Below are positions 1 to 7,763 of a stretch of 33,402 nt of DNA, piece by piece. Position 1 is the first letter of the stretch. The number at the start of each line of letters is the position of its first letter. The notes beneath the pieces are model-generated. The model saw only the letters and a list, made by a program, of their open reading frames with translations. It made no database searches and was not told the DNA's origin. Both the position numbers and the translations under genes were made by a program. Source of the DNA: Pelotomaculum sp. UBA4789 (lineage in GTDB: Bacteria > Bacillota > Desulfotomaculia > Desulfotomaculales > Pelotomaculaceae). The stretch spans positions 4,887-38,288 of the forward strand of contig DHGV01000075.1 of the NCBI GenBank assembly GCA_002402945.1, written 5' to 3'.

Positions 1-426
1 AAGCCGGGCATCAGGTTCCCGGGAAGCGGCGGCGCCGGCGCTATGGCGGCTAACTGTGAAAAAACCATCTCTATTATGGCTCTGGAGAAAAGGAGATTTG
101 TTAAAAAGCTCGACTTTGTAACGAGTATCGGCTTTGGCGATGGGTCGCCAGACTACATGGATAAGGCTGGTGTTATGGGTTCAGGCCCGTACAGGGTTAT
201 TACCAACCAGGCATTATTCGGCTTTGATGAGGCAACCAGAAGGATGAAGCTCCTGGAAGTAAAACCTGGCCGGACGCCGGCTGAAATACAGGATCTGGTG
301 GACTTTGAGTTAATTATCCCTTCGGATGTGAAGGAAATGGTTGAACCGACTGATGAGGACCTCAGACTTCTCCGGGATGTTATTGACGCCGAAGGTTACT
401 TCCTGAAGAGAGTTATTAAAAAATAA
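1..426 (+). CDS. CoA-transferase beta subunit (glutaconate/3-oxoacid type), 3' part
   Basis: The frame is open from base 1, so the gene begins upstream of the window; 141 codons remain. The first residues read RFPGSGGAGA, like the GSGGA(N) loop near the middle of class I CoA-transferase beta subunits. The following stretch (SIGFGDG, GPYRVITN, ALFGFDEATRRMKLLEVKPG, FELIIP) follows the C-terminal half of glutaconate CoA-transferase subunit B and its relatives. These enzymes move CoA between carboxylic acids as a cytoplasmic alpha-beta complex; the alpha subunit would be expected just upstream. The exact acid substrate cannot be read from this fragment. A rho-independent terminator at 561-589 closes the transcription unit. 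The internal ATG at 43 is not a real start. Confidence 0.85.
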   Translation, partial: KPGIRFPGSGGAGAMAANCEKTISIMALEKRRFVKKLDFVTSIGFGDGSPDYMDKAGVMGSGPYRVITNQALFGFDEATRRMKLLEVKPGRTPAEIQDLVDFELIIPSDVKEMVEPTDEDLRLLRDVIDAEGYFLKRVIKK

Positions 427-560
427 TTAAACTATTATAAAATTATAGATTATAAAATTTTACATCGGAGGTGTTATAAATACAGGATAAATCTAACTAA
501 AGAAAAAAAGCCCATAATACAGGCTTAAAACATTTAAAGAATAACTACCCCCTACTCACC

Positions 561-589
561 TGCGCCTTGGCAAAAGGCGCACTTTTTTT
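561..589 (+). terminator. Rho-independent terminator after the CoA-transferase gene
   Basis: Perfect 8-bp stem TGCGCCTT (561-568) / AAGGCGCA (574-581) with a 5-base loop, followed by C and seven T (583-589). It is oriented for the + strand, 135 bases after the stop codon. The opposite strand has no T run after the stem. Confidence 0.85.
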
Positions 590-642
590 GTAAGCAGCTG
601 TTCAAGAGAGTTGCTTTATGACTTAATTATTTATGTTGCATC

Positions 643-1314
643 CTATCCGGTGGTATCTACCAGCCTTTCCTGGAGGGCCATTACAGCAGCCTGGGTGCGG
701 TCATTTACGTCCAGCTTGATTAAAATACTGCTGACATGAGCTTTCACGGTACGCAGGGTAATATTTAATTTGCCTGCAATTTCCTTGTTGCTGTGGCCGT
801 TAACAATTAACTGAAGTACTTCTTTTTCTCGGACAGTTAATAGGGAGGGGGTTTTTTGCATCTGGTAGTGGGGAGTGCCCTGCACCAAGTTCACCAGAAG
901 ATCGTTGGCGATGGCGGTATCTACGAAGTAGCGGCCTTCTGCAACGCTTTCTACGATCTCGATCAGCTGCTCGGCCGGACTGTCCTTTAAGACATAAGCC
1001 GAACACCCGTCACGGATTGCCTGCACTACTTTGTCATGCTGGTTGCTGACGGTCAGAATTATAACCTGGATGCCCGGGTTTTTTGATTTAATTACTCTTG
1101 CCGCCCGGATGCCATCCATTTTAGGCATATTCACATCCATTAAGACCATCGTTGGTTTAAGTTTGGCAATGGACTCGATAGCTTCTTCGCCGTTGGTAGC
1201 CTCTCCAATCACGGAAATATCATGCAGCTCAAACAGCATCCTCAGGCTTCGGCGTACCAGCGGGTCATCATCTACCAGCAGCAAGCGTATTTCATTTGTT
1301 AAGAACTCATTCAT
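643..1314 (-). CDS. NarL/FixJ-family response regulator
   Basis: Two-domain DNA-binding response regulator. Numbering from the upstream ATG at 1326, the receiver domain covers about residues 12-130, with acidic pocket DDD (19-21), phospho-acceptor D64 in VLMDVNMPKMDG, T92 and K114. A LuxR-type HTH lies at about 162-205 (LTVREKEVLQLIVNGHSNKE, then RTVKAHVSSI). I prefer the ATG at 1314 (MNEFLTNE) because GGTG sits 7 bases before it; the ATG at 1326 lacks a ribosome site. It overlaps the end of the histidine kinase gene by about 8 bases, so the two are translationally coupled and form a cognate pair. Target genes cannot be told from the sequence. Confidence 0.93.
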   Translation of the reverse strand: MNEFLTNEIRLLLVDDDPLVRRSLRMLFELHDISVIGEATNGEEAIESIAKLKPTMVLMDVNMPKMDGIRAARVIKSKNPGIQVIILTVSNQHDKVVQAIRDGCSAYVLKDSPAEQLIEIVESVAEGRYFVDTAIANDLLVNLVQGTPHYQMQKTPSLLTVREKEVLQLIVNGHSNKEIAGKLNITLRTVKAHVSSILIKLDVNDRTQAAVMALQERLVDTTG

Positions 1315-2608
1315 CTGAATCACCATGCCGGGCCTGGTTGTAAACTGGCAGAACTACCATGAATTTGGTGCCCCAGCCCGGTTCGCTTTCAACTTTAATT
1401 GAGCCGCGGTGAGCTTCGATGTTTTTTTTGGCTATGGCCAGGCCAAGGCCAGTGCCGCTTTGTTTGGTTGTAAAAAAGGGCTCGAATATTTTTTGTTGGA
1501 TACCGGATGGGATACCGCATCCCCAGTCTTCAATAGTAACCACTACCTGGTCAAATAAGTGGTTGGTAGATACCCGCACAGTCCCGCCGCTTTCGGATGC
1601 TGCAAGAGCATTTAATAGCAGGTTGCCGAATATTTCTTTGAGTTTTTCAATATCTGCCAGGGTGCGGGGAACTGGTTTATTTAAAGATGTTTCTATAATA
1701 AAATCTTTGCCGTGACTGTCTCTGTATTCGGACACTAATCCCTTTAGTATTTCGTTTAAGTCAATTTCTTCAAATCGCAGGTATGTATCACTAGAGAAAT
1801 GCAGAAGGTCTTCCATGGTCCTGCTGACCCTGTCGACTGCCTCTTTGACAATATTTAAATCCTCACCGATATCCATCTTCCAGGAGTTTTTCTTTTCGAT
1901 GGAATAAAGTGATACCCTAATCGAGGTAAGAGGATTCTTAACCTCATGGGCGATAATGGCTGCCGCCCTGCCAAGGGCTGCCAGCCGCTCAGCCTGTTTT
2001 ACCTTCTGTTCAAGTGATGTTATGATGTCATCTTTTTCCTTCAGGTCTTTTTCATGTGTAATCGAATTTTTAAAGGCAATACTGATCTGGTTGCAGATCA
2101 ATTCAAGCATGCGGAGGTCTTTTATGCTAAAATCCCCACTGCTTTCCGGACGAGTGACGTGGATGGCGCCAATGAAATTCTCATCTAAAAGGATTGGGGC
2201 TCCGATCTCGTAAAGAATGCCGTCACGCCTGAGAGCCGATTGAAAATAGGGGAGCTTTTTAATTTCTTCAACCGGGTAGATGTCCGTTGAGCGCCAGCCT
2301 CTCTTGGTCTGAAGCTGTTTCTTAAAGAGGAAATGGCTGGATATGTTTTCTCTGAATTGTTTTAACAACCTTTCACTAAAACCAATATTTGAGTGAATCG
2401 TTACTTTGCCTGTGCTTTCGTGATAGAAAAAGACACCGCTTTTTTTATGCTGGATAAGTTTTGGCAGGCGAGAGTGAACAGACTGCAGGATCTCGTCAAG
2501 ATCCAGATTTGATGTTACAATACTGCTTATTTCCAGTAATATTTCAAGCTCATCCAAGGTGAAGCCTTTATACAAACCTTCATTGTTTTCAGTCCTGGTG
2601 GCTGGCAT
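1307..2608 (-). CDS. GAF-domain sensor histidine kinase
   Basis: 433 residues and no transmembrane segment, so probably a cytoplasmic sensor. An N-terminal GAF-like domain (about 25-185) is followed by a coiled linker (about 186-210), a HisKA dimerisation domain with phospho-acceptor H221 in AHEVKNPLTSIR, and a HATPase_c domain. The latter shows the N box (GNLLLNA, 328-334), G1 (DWGCGIP, 361-367), F box (FEPFFTT, 375-381) and G2 (GTGLGL, 385-390). The start has a strong upstream AGGGGGAT site. It phosphorylates the response regulator encoded immediately downstream. The H-box resembles NtrB/AtoS-type kinases rather than the HisKA_3 type usual for NarL partners. The GAF ligand is unknown. Confidence 0.93.
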   Translation of the reverse strand: MPATRTENNEGLYKGFTLDELEILLEISSIVTSNLDLDEILQSVHSRLPKLIQHKKSGVFFYHESTGKVTIHSNIGFSERLLKQFRENISSHFLFKKQLQTKRGWRSTDIYPVEEIKKLPYFQSALRRDGILYEIGAPILLDENFIGAIHVTRPESSGDFSIKDLRMLELICNQISIAFKNSITHEKDLKEKDDIITSLEQKVKQAERLAALGRAAAIIAHEVKNPLTSIRVSLYSIEKKNSWKMDIGEDLNIVKEAVDRVSRTMEDLLHFSSDTYLRFEEIDLNEILKGLVSEYRDSHGKDFIIETSLNKPVPRTLADIEKLKEIFGNLLLNALAASESGGTVRVSTNHLFDQVVVTIEDWGCGIPSGIQQKIFEPFFTTKQSGTGLGLAIAKKNIEAHRGSIKVESEPGWGTKFMVVLPVYNQARHGDSDE

Positions 2609-2640
2609 GAAATCCCCCTTCCAAACGAAGTATTAATTAC

Positions 2641-2649
2641 ATTATAGCA
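2641..2649 (-). promoter_or_regulatory. Extended -10 promoter candidate for the kinase/regulator operon
   Basis: On the minus strand the sequence reads TGCTATAAT, an extended -10 (TGnTATAAT), ending 32 bases before the kinase start. No good -35 box is visible at the usual distance (TGCGAA), which fits an extended -10 promoter. Confidence 0.5.
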
Positions 2650-2729
2650 GGTCATAGTATATTTCGCACTTTTGGAATAAATTTGTTTTGCATAAACTGG
2701 ATCTGTAAGGGGTTGTTTTAAACAGAAGC

Positions 2730-2758
2730 TTGATTGCCAGTCTTTTTAAAGGGATAAT
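2730..2758 (+). promoter_or_regulatory. SigA-type promoter candidate for the carbonic-anhydrase-like gene
   Basis: TTGATT (2730-2735), 17-base spacer, GATAAT (2753-2758), on the + strand about 55 bases before the gene start. It is divergent from the kinase promoter. Confidence 0.45.
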
Positions 2759-2813
2759 AATGTGAGTGACTCATAAACTAAATAACATTTCATTGGTCTG
2801 AGAGGAGATGTCT

Positions 2814-3323
2814 TTGTTGATTTACCCTTATGAAGGGGTGTACCCGGTAATAGACTCATCAGCTTATATAGCACCTGGTGCGGTGGTGATCGGGAAGGTT
2901 AAAATAGGCCCGCGCGCAAGCATATGGTATAACTGTGTTGTTCGCGGGGATTATGATTCCATTATAATAGGAGCAGATACTAATATACAGGACGGTTCAA
3001 TCCTGCATGAACACGCTGGGTCGCCTCTATATGTAGGAGACAGGGTGACAGTAGGGCACAGGGCTGTCCTGCATGGCTGTATCGTTGAAGATGACGCTTA
3101 TATCGGTATGGGCGCGATGATCATGAACGGTGCCCGCATCGGCGCCGGGGCAGTGGTGGGGGCTGGCTCCCTGGTGCTTCAAGGACAGGAGGTGCCGCCT
3201 GGAGCAATTGCTGTGGGTTCACCGGCAAGAGCGCTCAGGCTCATAAAAGAGGGGGAAATGGAGCGGTTTCGGGGCGCTGTGGGCAGGTATCTGATATTAG
3301 CGGAAAATCATAAAAAACTATAA
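2814..3323 (+). CDS. Gamma-carbonic-anhydrase-like hexapeptide-repeat protein
   Basis: Left-handed beta-helix protein of the YrdA/PaaY/gamma-carbonic anhydrase family, about 170 residues, the usual length. Imperfect hexapeptide repeats run through residues 18-135. Counting from the ATG at 2808, the three histidines expected to bind metal are H67 (SILHEHAG), H84 and H89 (VGHRAVLHGC), and the conserved RGD (46-48) is present. The protein probably forms a trimer with metal at subunit interfaces; CO2 hydration is plausible but many relatives have no proven activity. Start: the ribosome site AGAGGAG (2801-2807) touches the ATG at 2808, leaving no spacer, so the in-frame TTG at 2814 (6-base spacing) is the likelier start. 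The 3' end overlaps the convergent PiT gene by 6 bases. Confidence 0.88.
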   Translation: MLIYPYEGVYPVIDSSAYIAPGAVVIGKVKIGPRASIWYNCVVRGDYDSIIIGADTNIQDGSILHEHAGSPLYVGDRVTVGHRAVLHGCIVEDDAYIGMGAMIMNGARIGAGAVVGAGSLVLQGQEVPPGAIAVGSPARALRLIKEGEMERFRGAVGRYLILAENHKKL

Positions 3324-4322
3324 AAATAAAAATGAAGCAATCCAATAGATCATAAAAGCGAGAAATGCTGTTACCGGCAATGTTATCACCCAGGCTACAA
3401 CCATCTGCTGGCCTGTAGACCAGCGGACTGAGGATAAACGCTTGGCCGATCCCACACCCATAATTGAGGATGATATGACGTGGGTGGTGCTGACCGGCAA
3501 TTTGATCAGGGTGGCCAGGATGATAATCAGTGCTGATGAAACATCTGCCGCAAATCCGCTGGCCGGCTCCAGTTTAATAATCCTAGTGCCAATTGTCTTG
3601 ATGATTCTGTATCCGCCTATAGATGTCCCTAAGGCCATAGCCACCGCGCATGTTACTTTAACCCAGAAAGGCACGTCCAGATTAGCTTGGAATCCACCGG
3701 CAACCAGGGCGAAAGTGATGATGCCCATAGATTTTTGAGCGTCGTTGGTGCCGTGACTAAAGGCCTGCCAGGCAGCAGTAAATATTTGCAGGGTGCGAAA
3801 ATTACGGTTCATTTTACCTGGATTGCTGTTCTTGAATACTTTCCTGATTAGACTCATAATCAAGTAACCTATAATAAATGCAATAACTGGCGATAAAAGC
3901 AGGGCTTCCAGAATTGTGATAAACCCAGCATAATTTACTGCCATTATCCCTTCCGCCGCGATCACCGAACCAGCTAAAGAGCCGATCAGAGCATGAGATG
4001 AGCTGCTGGGTATGCCAAAATACCAGGTAACCAGGTTCCAGGCTATAGCAGCTACCAGCGCGGCCGCTACGATGATCATGCCGTGCTCGAGCTTCAGCGG
4101 ATCGGCAATTTTCCCGCCGATTGTTTTAGCCACACCGGTAAAGGCCATCGCGCCAAGCAGGTTCATGAAAGCAGAAAATATAATCGCTACCCTAGCCGGC
4201 AGGGCCTTGGTCGAGATTGAGGTAGCTATGGTGTTTGCCGTATCGTGAAAACCGTTGATGAAGTCAAAGGACAGCGCCAGGACAACAACAATGGCCATCT
4301 GGACAATTACTGGATCAAACAT
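3318..4322 (-). CDS. PiT-family low-affinity inorganic phosphate transporter
   Basis: 334-residue polytopic membrane protein. Both copies of the PiT signature are present: FINGFHDTANTIATSIS (about residues 21-37) and AFSHGTNDAQKSMGI (about 187-201). The inverted pair of signatures separated by a central loop is typical of the family, which couples phosphate (or metal-phosphate) entry to ion gradients. The start has a strong AGGGGAGT site. It lies 11 bases after the DUF47 gene, the standard PhoU-like/PiT pair. Sulfate or another oxyanion is possible for some relatives, but the DUF47 neighbour supports phosphate. Confidence 0.92.
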   Translation of the reverse strand: MFDPVIVQMAIVVVLALSFDFINGFHDTANTIATSISTKALPARVAIIFSAFMNLLGAMAFTGVAKTIGGKIADPLKLEHGMIIVAAALVAAIAWNLVTWYFGIPSSSSHALIGSLAGSVIAAEGIMAVNYAGFITILEALLLSPVIAFIIGYLIMSLIRKVFKNSNPGKMNRNFRTLQIFTAAWQAFSHGTNDAQKSMGIITFALVAGGFQANLDVPFWVKVTCAVAMALGTSIGGYRIIKTIGTRIIKLEPASGFAADVSSALIIILATLIKLPVSTTHVISSSIMGVGSAKRLSSVRWSTGQQMVVAWVITLPVTAFLAFMIYWIASFLFL

Positions 4323-4333
4323 TTTAACTCCCC

Positions 4334-4948
4334 TTAAGAATTTCGCATAATAATACCTTCCAGTATATCCGCCACATCCTCACAGGCATCGGAAACTTCC
4401 TCCATCATGTAATATATTTCTTTTCTTTTAATAATCTCTATCTGGTCAGTGCAGCTGGAGAACAGGGTTTTCAGGCTGTCCCTGAGGAGATCGTCAGCGA
4501 CATTTTCCAGGTCATTGATTTTATGAGTGTGGATCGGCATTTCTTTCAGTTTTTTATCTACCAGGCAGTTGATGGCTAAGGATATTTCCTGGGTGCACAT
4601 CTCAATGTTTCTGGCAAAAAGTTTCATGAAGTCATCGACCTCTATAACATTGAAGAGGTCGAAACTCCAGGCGCAGGCTTCCAATAGATCCAGTACATCG
4701 TCAAGTTTGATCGTGAGGCCGAGGATATCTTCCCTGTCCAGGGGCGTGATAAAAGTGTTGTTCAGCTCTTTGATTACTGCATGGGTATACTGGTCTCCTT
4801 GGGATTCAATAGACTTCATTTGAATGGCGAATTTTTCAGCGTCTTCCAGGTTGTTCAGTTCTTCCCGGAAAACTTTTGAGGCCAGAATCATGTTGTCGAC
4901 CACTAATACGAAGTATTCAAAAAATGGGTCTTTTTTTCTTGGGAACAT
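4334..4948 (-). CDS. DUF47 family PhoU-like phosphate transport regulator
   Basis: 204 residues, mainly helical, matching the TIGR00153/DUF47 family: MFPRKKDPFFEYF at the start, acidic metal-binding-like helices (KLDDVLDLLEACAW; EEVSDACEDVADILEGIIMR at the end). These are single PhoU-like bundles that usually sit in front of a PiT gene and are thought to modulate it. Ribosome site GAGGTG precedes the ATG at a good distance. First gene of a two-gene operon with the PiT transporter; the upstream region carries a PHO-box-like array. Confidence 0.92.
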   Translation of the reverse strand: MFPRKKDPFFEYFVLVVDNMILASKVFREELNNLEDAEKFAIQMKSIESQGDQYTHAVIKELNNTFITPLDREDILGLTIKLDDVLDLLEACAWSFDLFNVIEVDDFMKLFARNIEMCTQEISLAINCLVDKKLKEMPIHTHKINDLENVADDLLRDSLKTLFSSCTDQIEIIKRKEIYYMMEEVSDACEDVADILEGIIMRNS

Positions 4949-5081
4949 ATTAACACCTCAGAATTTAATATTTTTTTATACTCAAGTTTACGAACATGAG
5001 GCTTCTTGCCTGAATACAAATCATTGAGAATATAGGTTGTTCTAGTCCCTCTGACATCTTAACATATCTAAGAGTTCTAAA

Positions 5082-5150
5082 TGTTAAATCTATGTTAAGA
5101 AAAACTGCCTATATTAAATTACTGTTAAGAATAATTTAATAATTTTTTAA
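5082..5150 (-). promoter_or_regulatory. PHO-box-like array of TTAACA repeats upstream of the phosphate operon
   Basis: Seen on the + strand: TGTTAA at 5082-5087 and 5093-5098 (5-base spacer, 11-bp period). A second in-phase set follows: TATTAA 5112-5117, TGTTAA 5123-5128, ATTTAA 5134-5139 and TTTTAA 5145-5150, again every 11 bp. On the minus strand these are TTAACA-type direct repeats, the form known for Bacillus PhoP boxes (TT(A/T/C)ACA-like hexamers about 11 bp apart). A possible -10, TAGATA (5070-5065), follows on the minus strand. The region is AT-rich, so part of the pattern may be chance. Confidence 0.5.
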
Positions 5151-5178
5151 TTGATTGTAACTAAAAATTTAATATAAA
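5151..5178 (+). promoter_or_regulatory. SigA-type promoter candidate for the membrane protease gene
   Basis: TTGATT (5151-5156), 16-base spacer, TATAAA (5173-5178), about 36 bases before the likely start at 5214. Confidence 0.45.
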
Positions 5179-5213
5179 AAGGATAGAATAAAATGATGGA
5201 GGTGTTACAGAAT

Positions 5214-6062
5214 ATGCAGTTTAGTCTATCGGAGATTATGTGGATACTTTTTTTGATGATGGCTTTTTTGCCTGTCTTAAAACAGCAGCGTCTAGAGATT
5301 ATGAGGGTGAGGCTGATTCGCAAGATTGAGATCAGCCGTAAGTCGAGACTGATCACACTGATTCACAGGCAGGAACTGCTGAGTCTGCTGGGTATACCAC
5401 TATCAAAGTACATAAACATAGAGGACTCTGAGGCTATCTTGCGGGCTATTCGGCTGACACCGGATGACATGCCCATCGACCTGTTATTGCATACACCAGG
5501 AGGCCTTGTCCTTGCTTCCGAGCAGATTGCCAGGGCACTGCAAAAGCATCCGGCCAAAGTTACGGTGTTCGTTCCTCACTATGCAATGTCTGGTGGAACG
5601 ATGATATCACTGGCCGCGGATGAGATAGCAATGGACGATAACGCAGTTTTGGGGCCGGTGGACCCTCAACTGGGTGAATTCCCCGCAGTATCCATCCTTG
5701 ATGTCCTCCGCCAGAAGGACAAGAATGAGATAGATGACAGGACCATGATGATGGCGGAAATGGCTTCTAAGGCTATGACCCAGGTAAGGGATTTTGTTTA
5801 TTACCTACTGGAAGACAAGATGGAGAAAGCAAGTGCAAAGGTACTGGCGGAGTTGCTCACAAGTGGTAACTGGACTCATGACTATCCGATCGACAGTGAT
5901 CAGCTCAAAAAAATGGGGCTTCCGGTCAAGGTTGGACTGGTGGAGGATATATACTCATTAATGGACCTATATCCGCAGCCTGCCCAGCGTCGGCCGTCAG
6001 TGCAATTTATTCCGCTTCCTTACGGGAAAAGGGAGAGCGAACAGGGAGGGAAACAACGTTAA
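5214..6062 (+). CDS. Membrane-anchored ClpP-like serine protease (SDH_protease/DUF114 family)
   Basis: About 282 residues. A hydrophobic anchor (about residues 5-23 from this start) is followed by a charged helix and a ClpP/crotonase-fold domain. Family hallmarks are visible: LLLHTPGG, VPHYAMSGGTMISLAADEI with the presumed nucleophile serine in MSGGTM, and GPVDPQLG. The family is named for a Pseudomonas serine dehydrogenase proteinase and is related to SppA/NfeD-type membrane proteases, which use a Ser-Lys dyad; I cannot assign the lysine with certainty. The ATG at 5193 has no ribosome site, whereas GGAGGTG (5198-5204) is 9 bases before the ATG at 5214. Stands alone with its own promoter; the substrate is unknown, membrane-protein quality control is a guess. 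Confidence 0.85.
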   Translation: MQFSLSEIMWILFLMMAFLPVLKQQRLEIMRVRLIRKIEISRKSRLITLIHRQELLSLLGIPLSKYINIEDSEAILRAIRLTPDDMPIDLLLHTPGGLVLASEQIARALQKHPAKVTVFVPHYAMSGGTMISLAADEIAMDDNAVLGPVDPQLGEFPAVSILDVLRQKDKNEIDDRTMMMAEMASKAMTQVRDFVYYLLEDKMEKASAKVLAELLTSGNWTHDYPIDSDQLKKMGLPVKVGLVEDIYSLMDLYPQPAQRRPSVQFIPLPYGKRESEQGGKQR

Positions 6063-6152
6063 TAGACTTTATCTAGGGAGAGCATAAGAATCTATGCGGC
6101 ACATGCTGTATTGTTTTTGCAGGCGGCCATTAAGAAACAGCAAAAAAGAATA

Positions 6153-6177
6153 ATTTAAAAGATTTACACTTTTAAAT
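6153..6177. repeat. Perfect 9-bp inverted repeat just before the TM1266-like gene
   Basis: ATTTAAAAG (6153-6161) and CTTTTAAAT (6169-6177) with a 7-base loop, ending one base before the ribosome site GGAGGG (6178-6183). Could be an operator or an mRNA hairpin affecting initiation; the arms are AT-rich, so chance is not excluded. Confidence 0.5.
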
Positions 6178-6189
6178 GGAGGGTTGGCT

Positions 6190-6468
6190 GTGAAGAAAAA
6201 AATCTGTATTGTTGGTATGCTTGTTAATGAAAAGTCACACCAGGCGCCGGATGTTCAGAAGGTTTTATCAGGGTACGGCACACTCATCCTGCACCGCAGC
6301 GGTATTCCTTATTCCGGCTGTGACAGAGGGCTGATCAACCTGACATTAATGGCGACTTCTGAAGAACTAAACCGCTTAGAAAAAGATCTCAAAAAAATTG
6401 AGGGGATCAAGGTTGCATCGCTTTGCCTGATAGACGATGCTGAGGAACTTAATATCTGCAAAAAGTAA
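6190..6468 (+). CDS. TM1266-like putative iron-only hydrogenase system regulator
   Basis: 92-residue ACT-like protein. The stretch YGTLILHRSGIPY, a later LINLTLMA and LKKIEGIKVASL match the small TM1266/TIGR03959 family, often found near [FeFe]-hydrogenase maturation genes and structurally related to the NikR C-terminal domain. The name implies regulation but a mechanism is not established. GTG at 6190 is chosen because GGAGGG ends 6 bases before it; the in-frame TTG at 6184 abuts the site. No hydrogenase or HydEFG gene is in this window, so its partner must lie elsewhere. Confidence 0.75.
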   Translation: MKKKICIVGMLVNEKSHQAPDVQKVLSGYGTLILHRSGIPYSGCDRGLINLTLMATSEELNRLEKDLKKIEGIKVASLCLIDDAEELNICKK

Positions 6469-6567
6469 AGAGTTCTAAAATAAAACAGAAGATGCTACGA
6501 AACAGAATCCATGCCGCCTGCTGATCTAAATATTTTTAGATTTACCTTGTTTTTTGGAGGTGTTTTT

Positions 6568-7614
6568 TTGCGGACTGGTCTCATTTATGACCCGGCTTAT
6601 TTGAACCACAACACGGGCGGGCATCCGGAAAATGGTGACCGGGTTGCTTATATCTACAGCATTTTGAAAAAAGCCGGCATGCTGGAAAAAATTATCGCTA
6701 TTAAGCCGCGTCTAGCCAGTTTGGACGAGATAGAACTGGTCCACATACCCGAATACATTGCCAGGCTCAGGGATTATTCCAACCGGGGTGGCGGCAGCTA
6801 CGGCCCTGACAATATTGTTTCCCGCGGCACCTTTAATACAGCTTTGCTGGCAGCAGGCGGCACTCTGGCAGCTGTTGATGCGGTGCTGGAAAGAAAGGTT
6901 GAAGGTTCCTACGCGCTAGTGCGTCCGCCCGGACATCATGCCAGGCCGGGGGAGGCAATGGGGTTTTGCTTTTTTAACAATGTTGCGATATGTGCGCGCT
7001 ATGCGGCTAAAAAGTATGGCCTGAGCAGGATCCTGGTGGTTGACTGGGACGAACATCATGGCAACGGCACGGAAGAAATATTTTATAACGACAATTCAGT
7101 CCTCTATTTCTCTGTGCACCGGGATGGTAATTATCCCGGCACCGGTCAAATCGACCAAGCAGGCAAAGGGGCAGGCGCGGGTTTTAATATCAATGTTCCC
7201 CTTCCCAGGAGATGCAGTGACGACGATTATGAATATGTCTTCCGGCAGATCCTGCAGCCCGTGGCTCATGCATATAAACCCGAACTTGTTTTGGTATCAG
7301 CCGGGATGGATACTCACGCTAAAGATCCCATCGGGCAGATGAATATATTCGGACCTGGCTACTCGAGGTTGGCGGCGGTAGTCCTGGAAATAGCCGGCAG
7401 GTGCTGTGGCGGCGCCACGGTTTTTGTACTGGAGGGTGGTTATAATTTGCAGGCCCTCGCAGAAGGCGTGATGGCGGTAATTAATACCATGGTCAAGTGG
7501 GATTTCAAAGAAGCTCATACATTGGAAGAGGACCTGATGGTGAAGACAGCTGTCAAAAGCGCCGTCAGCAATGTCCGGCGGTATCAAGAGCGCTACTGGC
7601 CGGAGCTAATCTAA
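6568..7614 (+). CDS. Histone-deacetylase-family deacetylase (AcuC/acetylpolyamine amidohydrolase-like)
   Basis: 348-residue zinc hydrolase of the arginase/deacetylase fold. Motifs from this start: RPPGHHA (catalytic H123, H124), GFCFFNNVAICA, DWDEHHGNGTEE with presumed zinc ligands D161 and H163, SAGMDTHAKDPIG with zinc ligand D248, and LEGGYN with catalytic Y292. Bacterial members remove acetyl groups from polyamines, acetoin-pathway enzymes or acyl-lysines; the substrate cannot be decided here. The ribosome site GGAGGTG (6556-6562) points to TTG at 6568 (reading RTGLIYDPAY next, the usual family N-terminus) rather than the ATG at 6511, which has no site. Stop codon lies inside a CTAAT repeat. 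Confidence 0.92.
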   Translation: MRTGLIYDPAYLNHNTGGHPENGDRVAYIYSILKKAGMLEKIIAIKPRLASLDEIELVHIPEYIARLRDYSNRGGGSYGPDNIVSRGTFNTALLAAGGTLAAVDAVLERKVEGSYALVRPPGHHARPGEAMGFCFFNNVAICARYAAKKYGLSRILVVDWDEHHGNGTEEIFYNDNSVLYFSVHRDGNYPGTGQIDQAGKGAGAGFNINVPLPRRCSDDDYEYVFRQILQPVAHAYKPELVLVSAGMDTHAKDPIGQMNIFGPGYSRLAAVVLEIAGRCCGGATVFVLEGGYNLQALAEGVMAVINTMVKWDFKEAHTLEEDLMVKTAVKSAVSNVRRYQERYWPELI

Positions 7615-7625
7615 TCTAATCTAAT
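7606..7625. repeat. CTAAT tandem repeat (4 copies) spanning the deacetylase stop codon
   Basis: Four exact copies of CTAAT at 7606-7625. The TAA stop is inside the array (7612-7614), so gain or loss of a unit would change only the last codon or two. Confidence 0.9.
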
Positions 7626-7662
7626 CTATGGCAACGATGCAGTACATAAATTTCACCATAGT

Positions 7663-7694
7663 ATGAAAGGATGCCTTAAAGGACATCCTTTCAT
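7663..7694. terminator. Perfect 11-bp hairpin between convergent genes
   Basis: ATGAAAGGATG (7663-7673) and CATCCTTTCAT (7684-7694) pair perfectly around a 10-base loop. It lies between the deacetylase (+) and adaptor (-) genes and could act on both strands. There is no T run on either side, so termination is inferred from position. Confidence 0.5.
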
Positions 7695-7763
7695 TAACTT
7701 GCGATTTATTGGACAAGTATCTCCAATTATTCTCACAGGGAAGTCAATAATTTTTTGAAAAAT

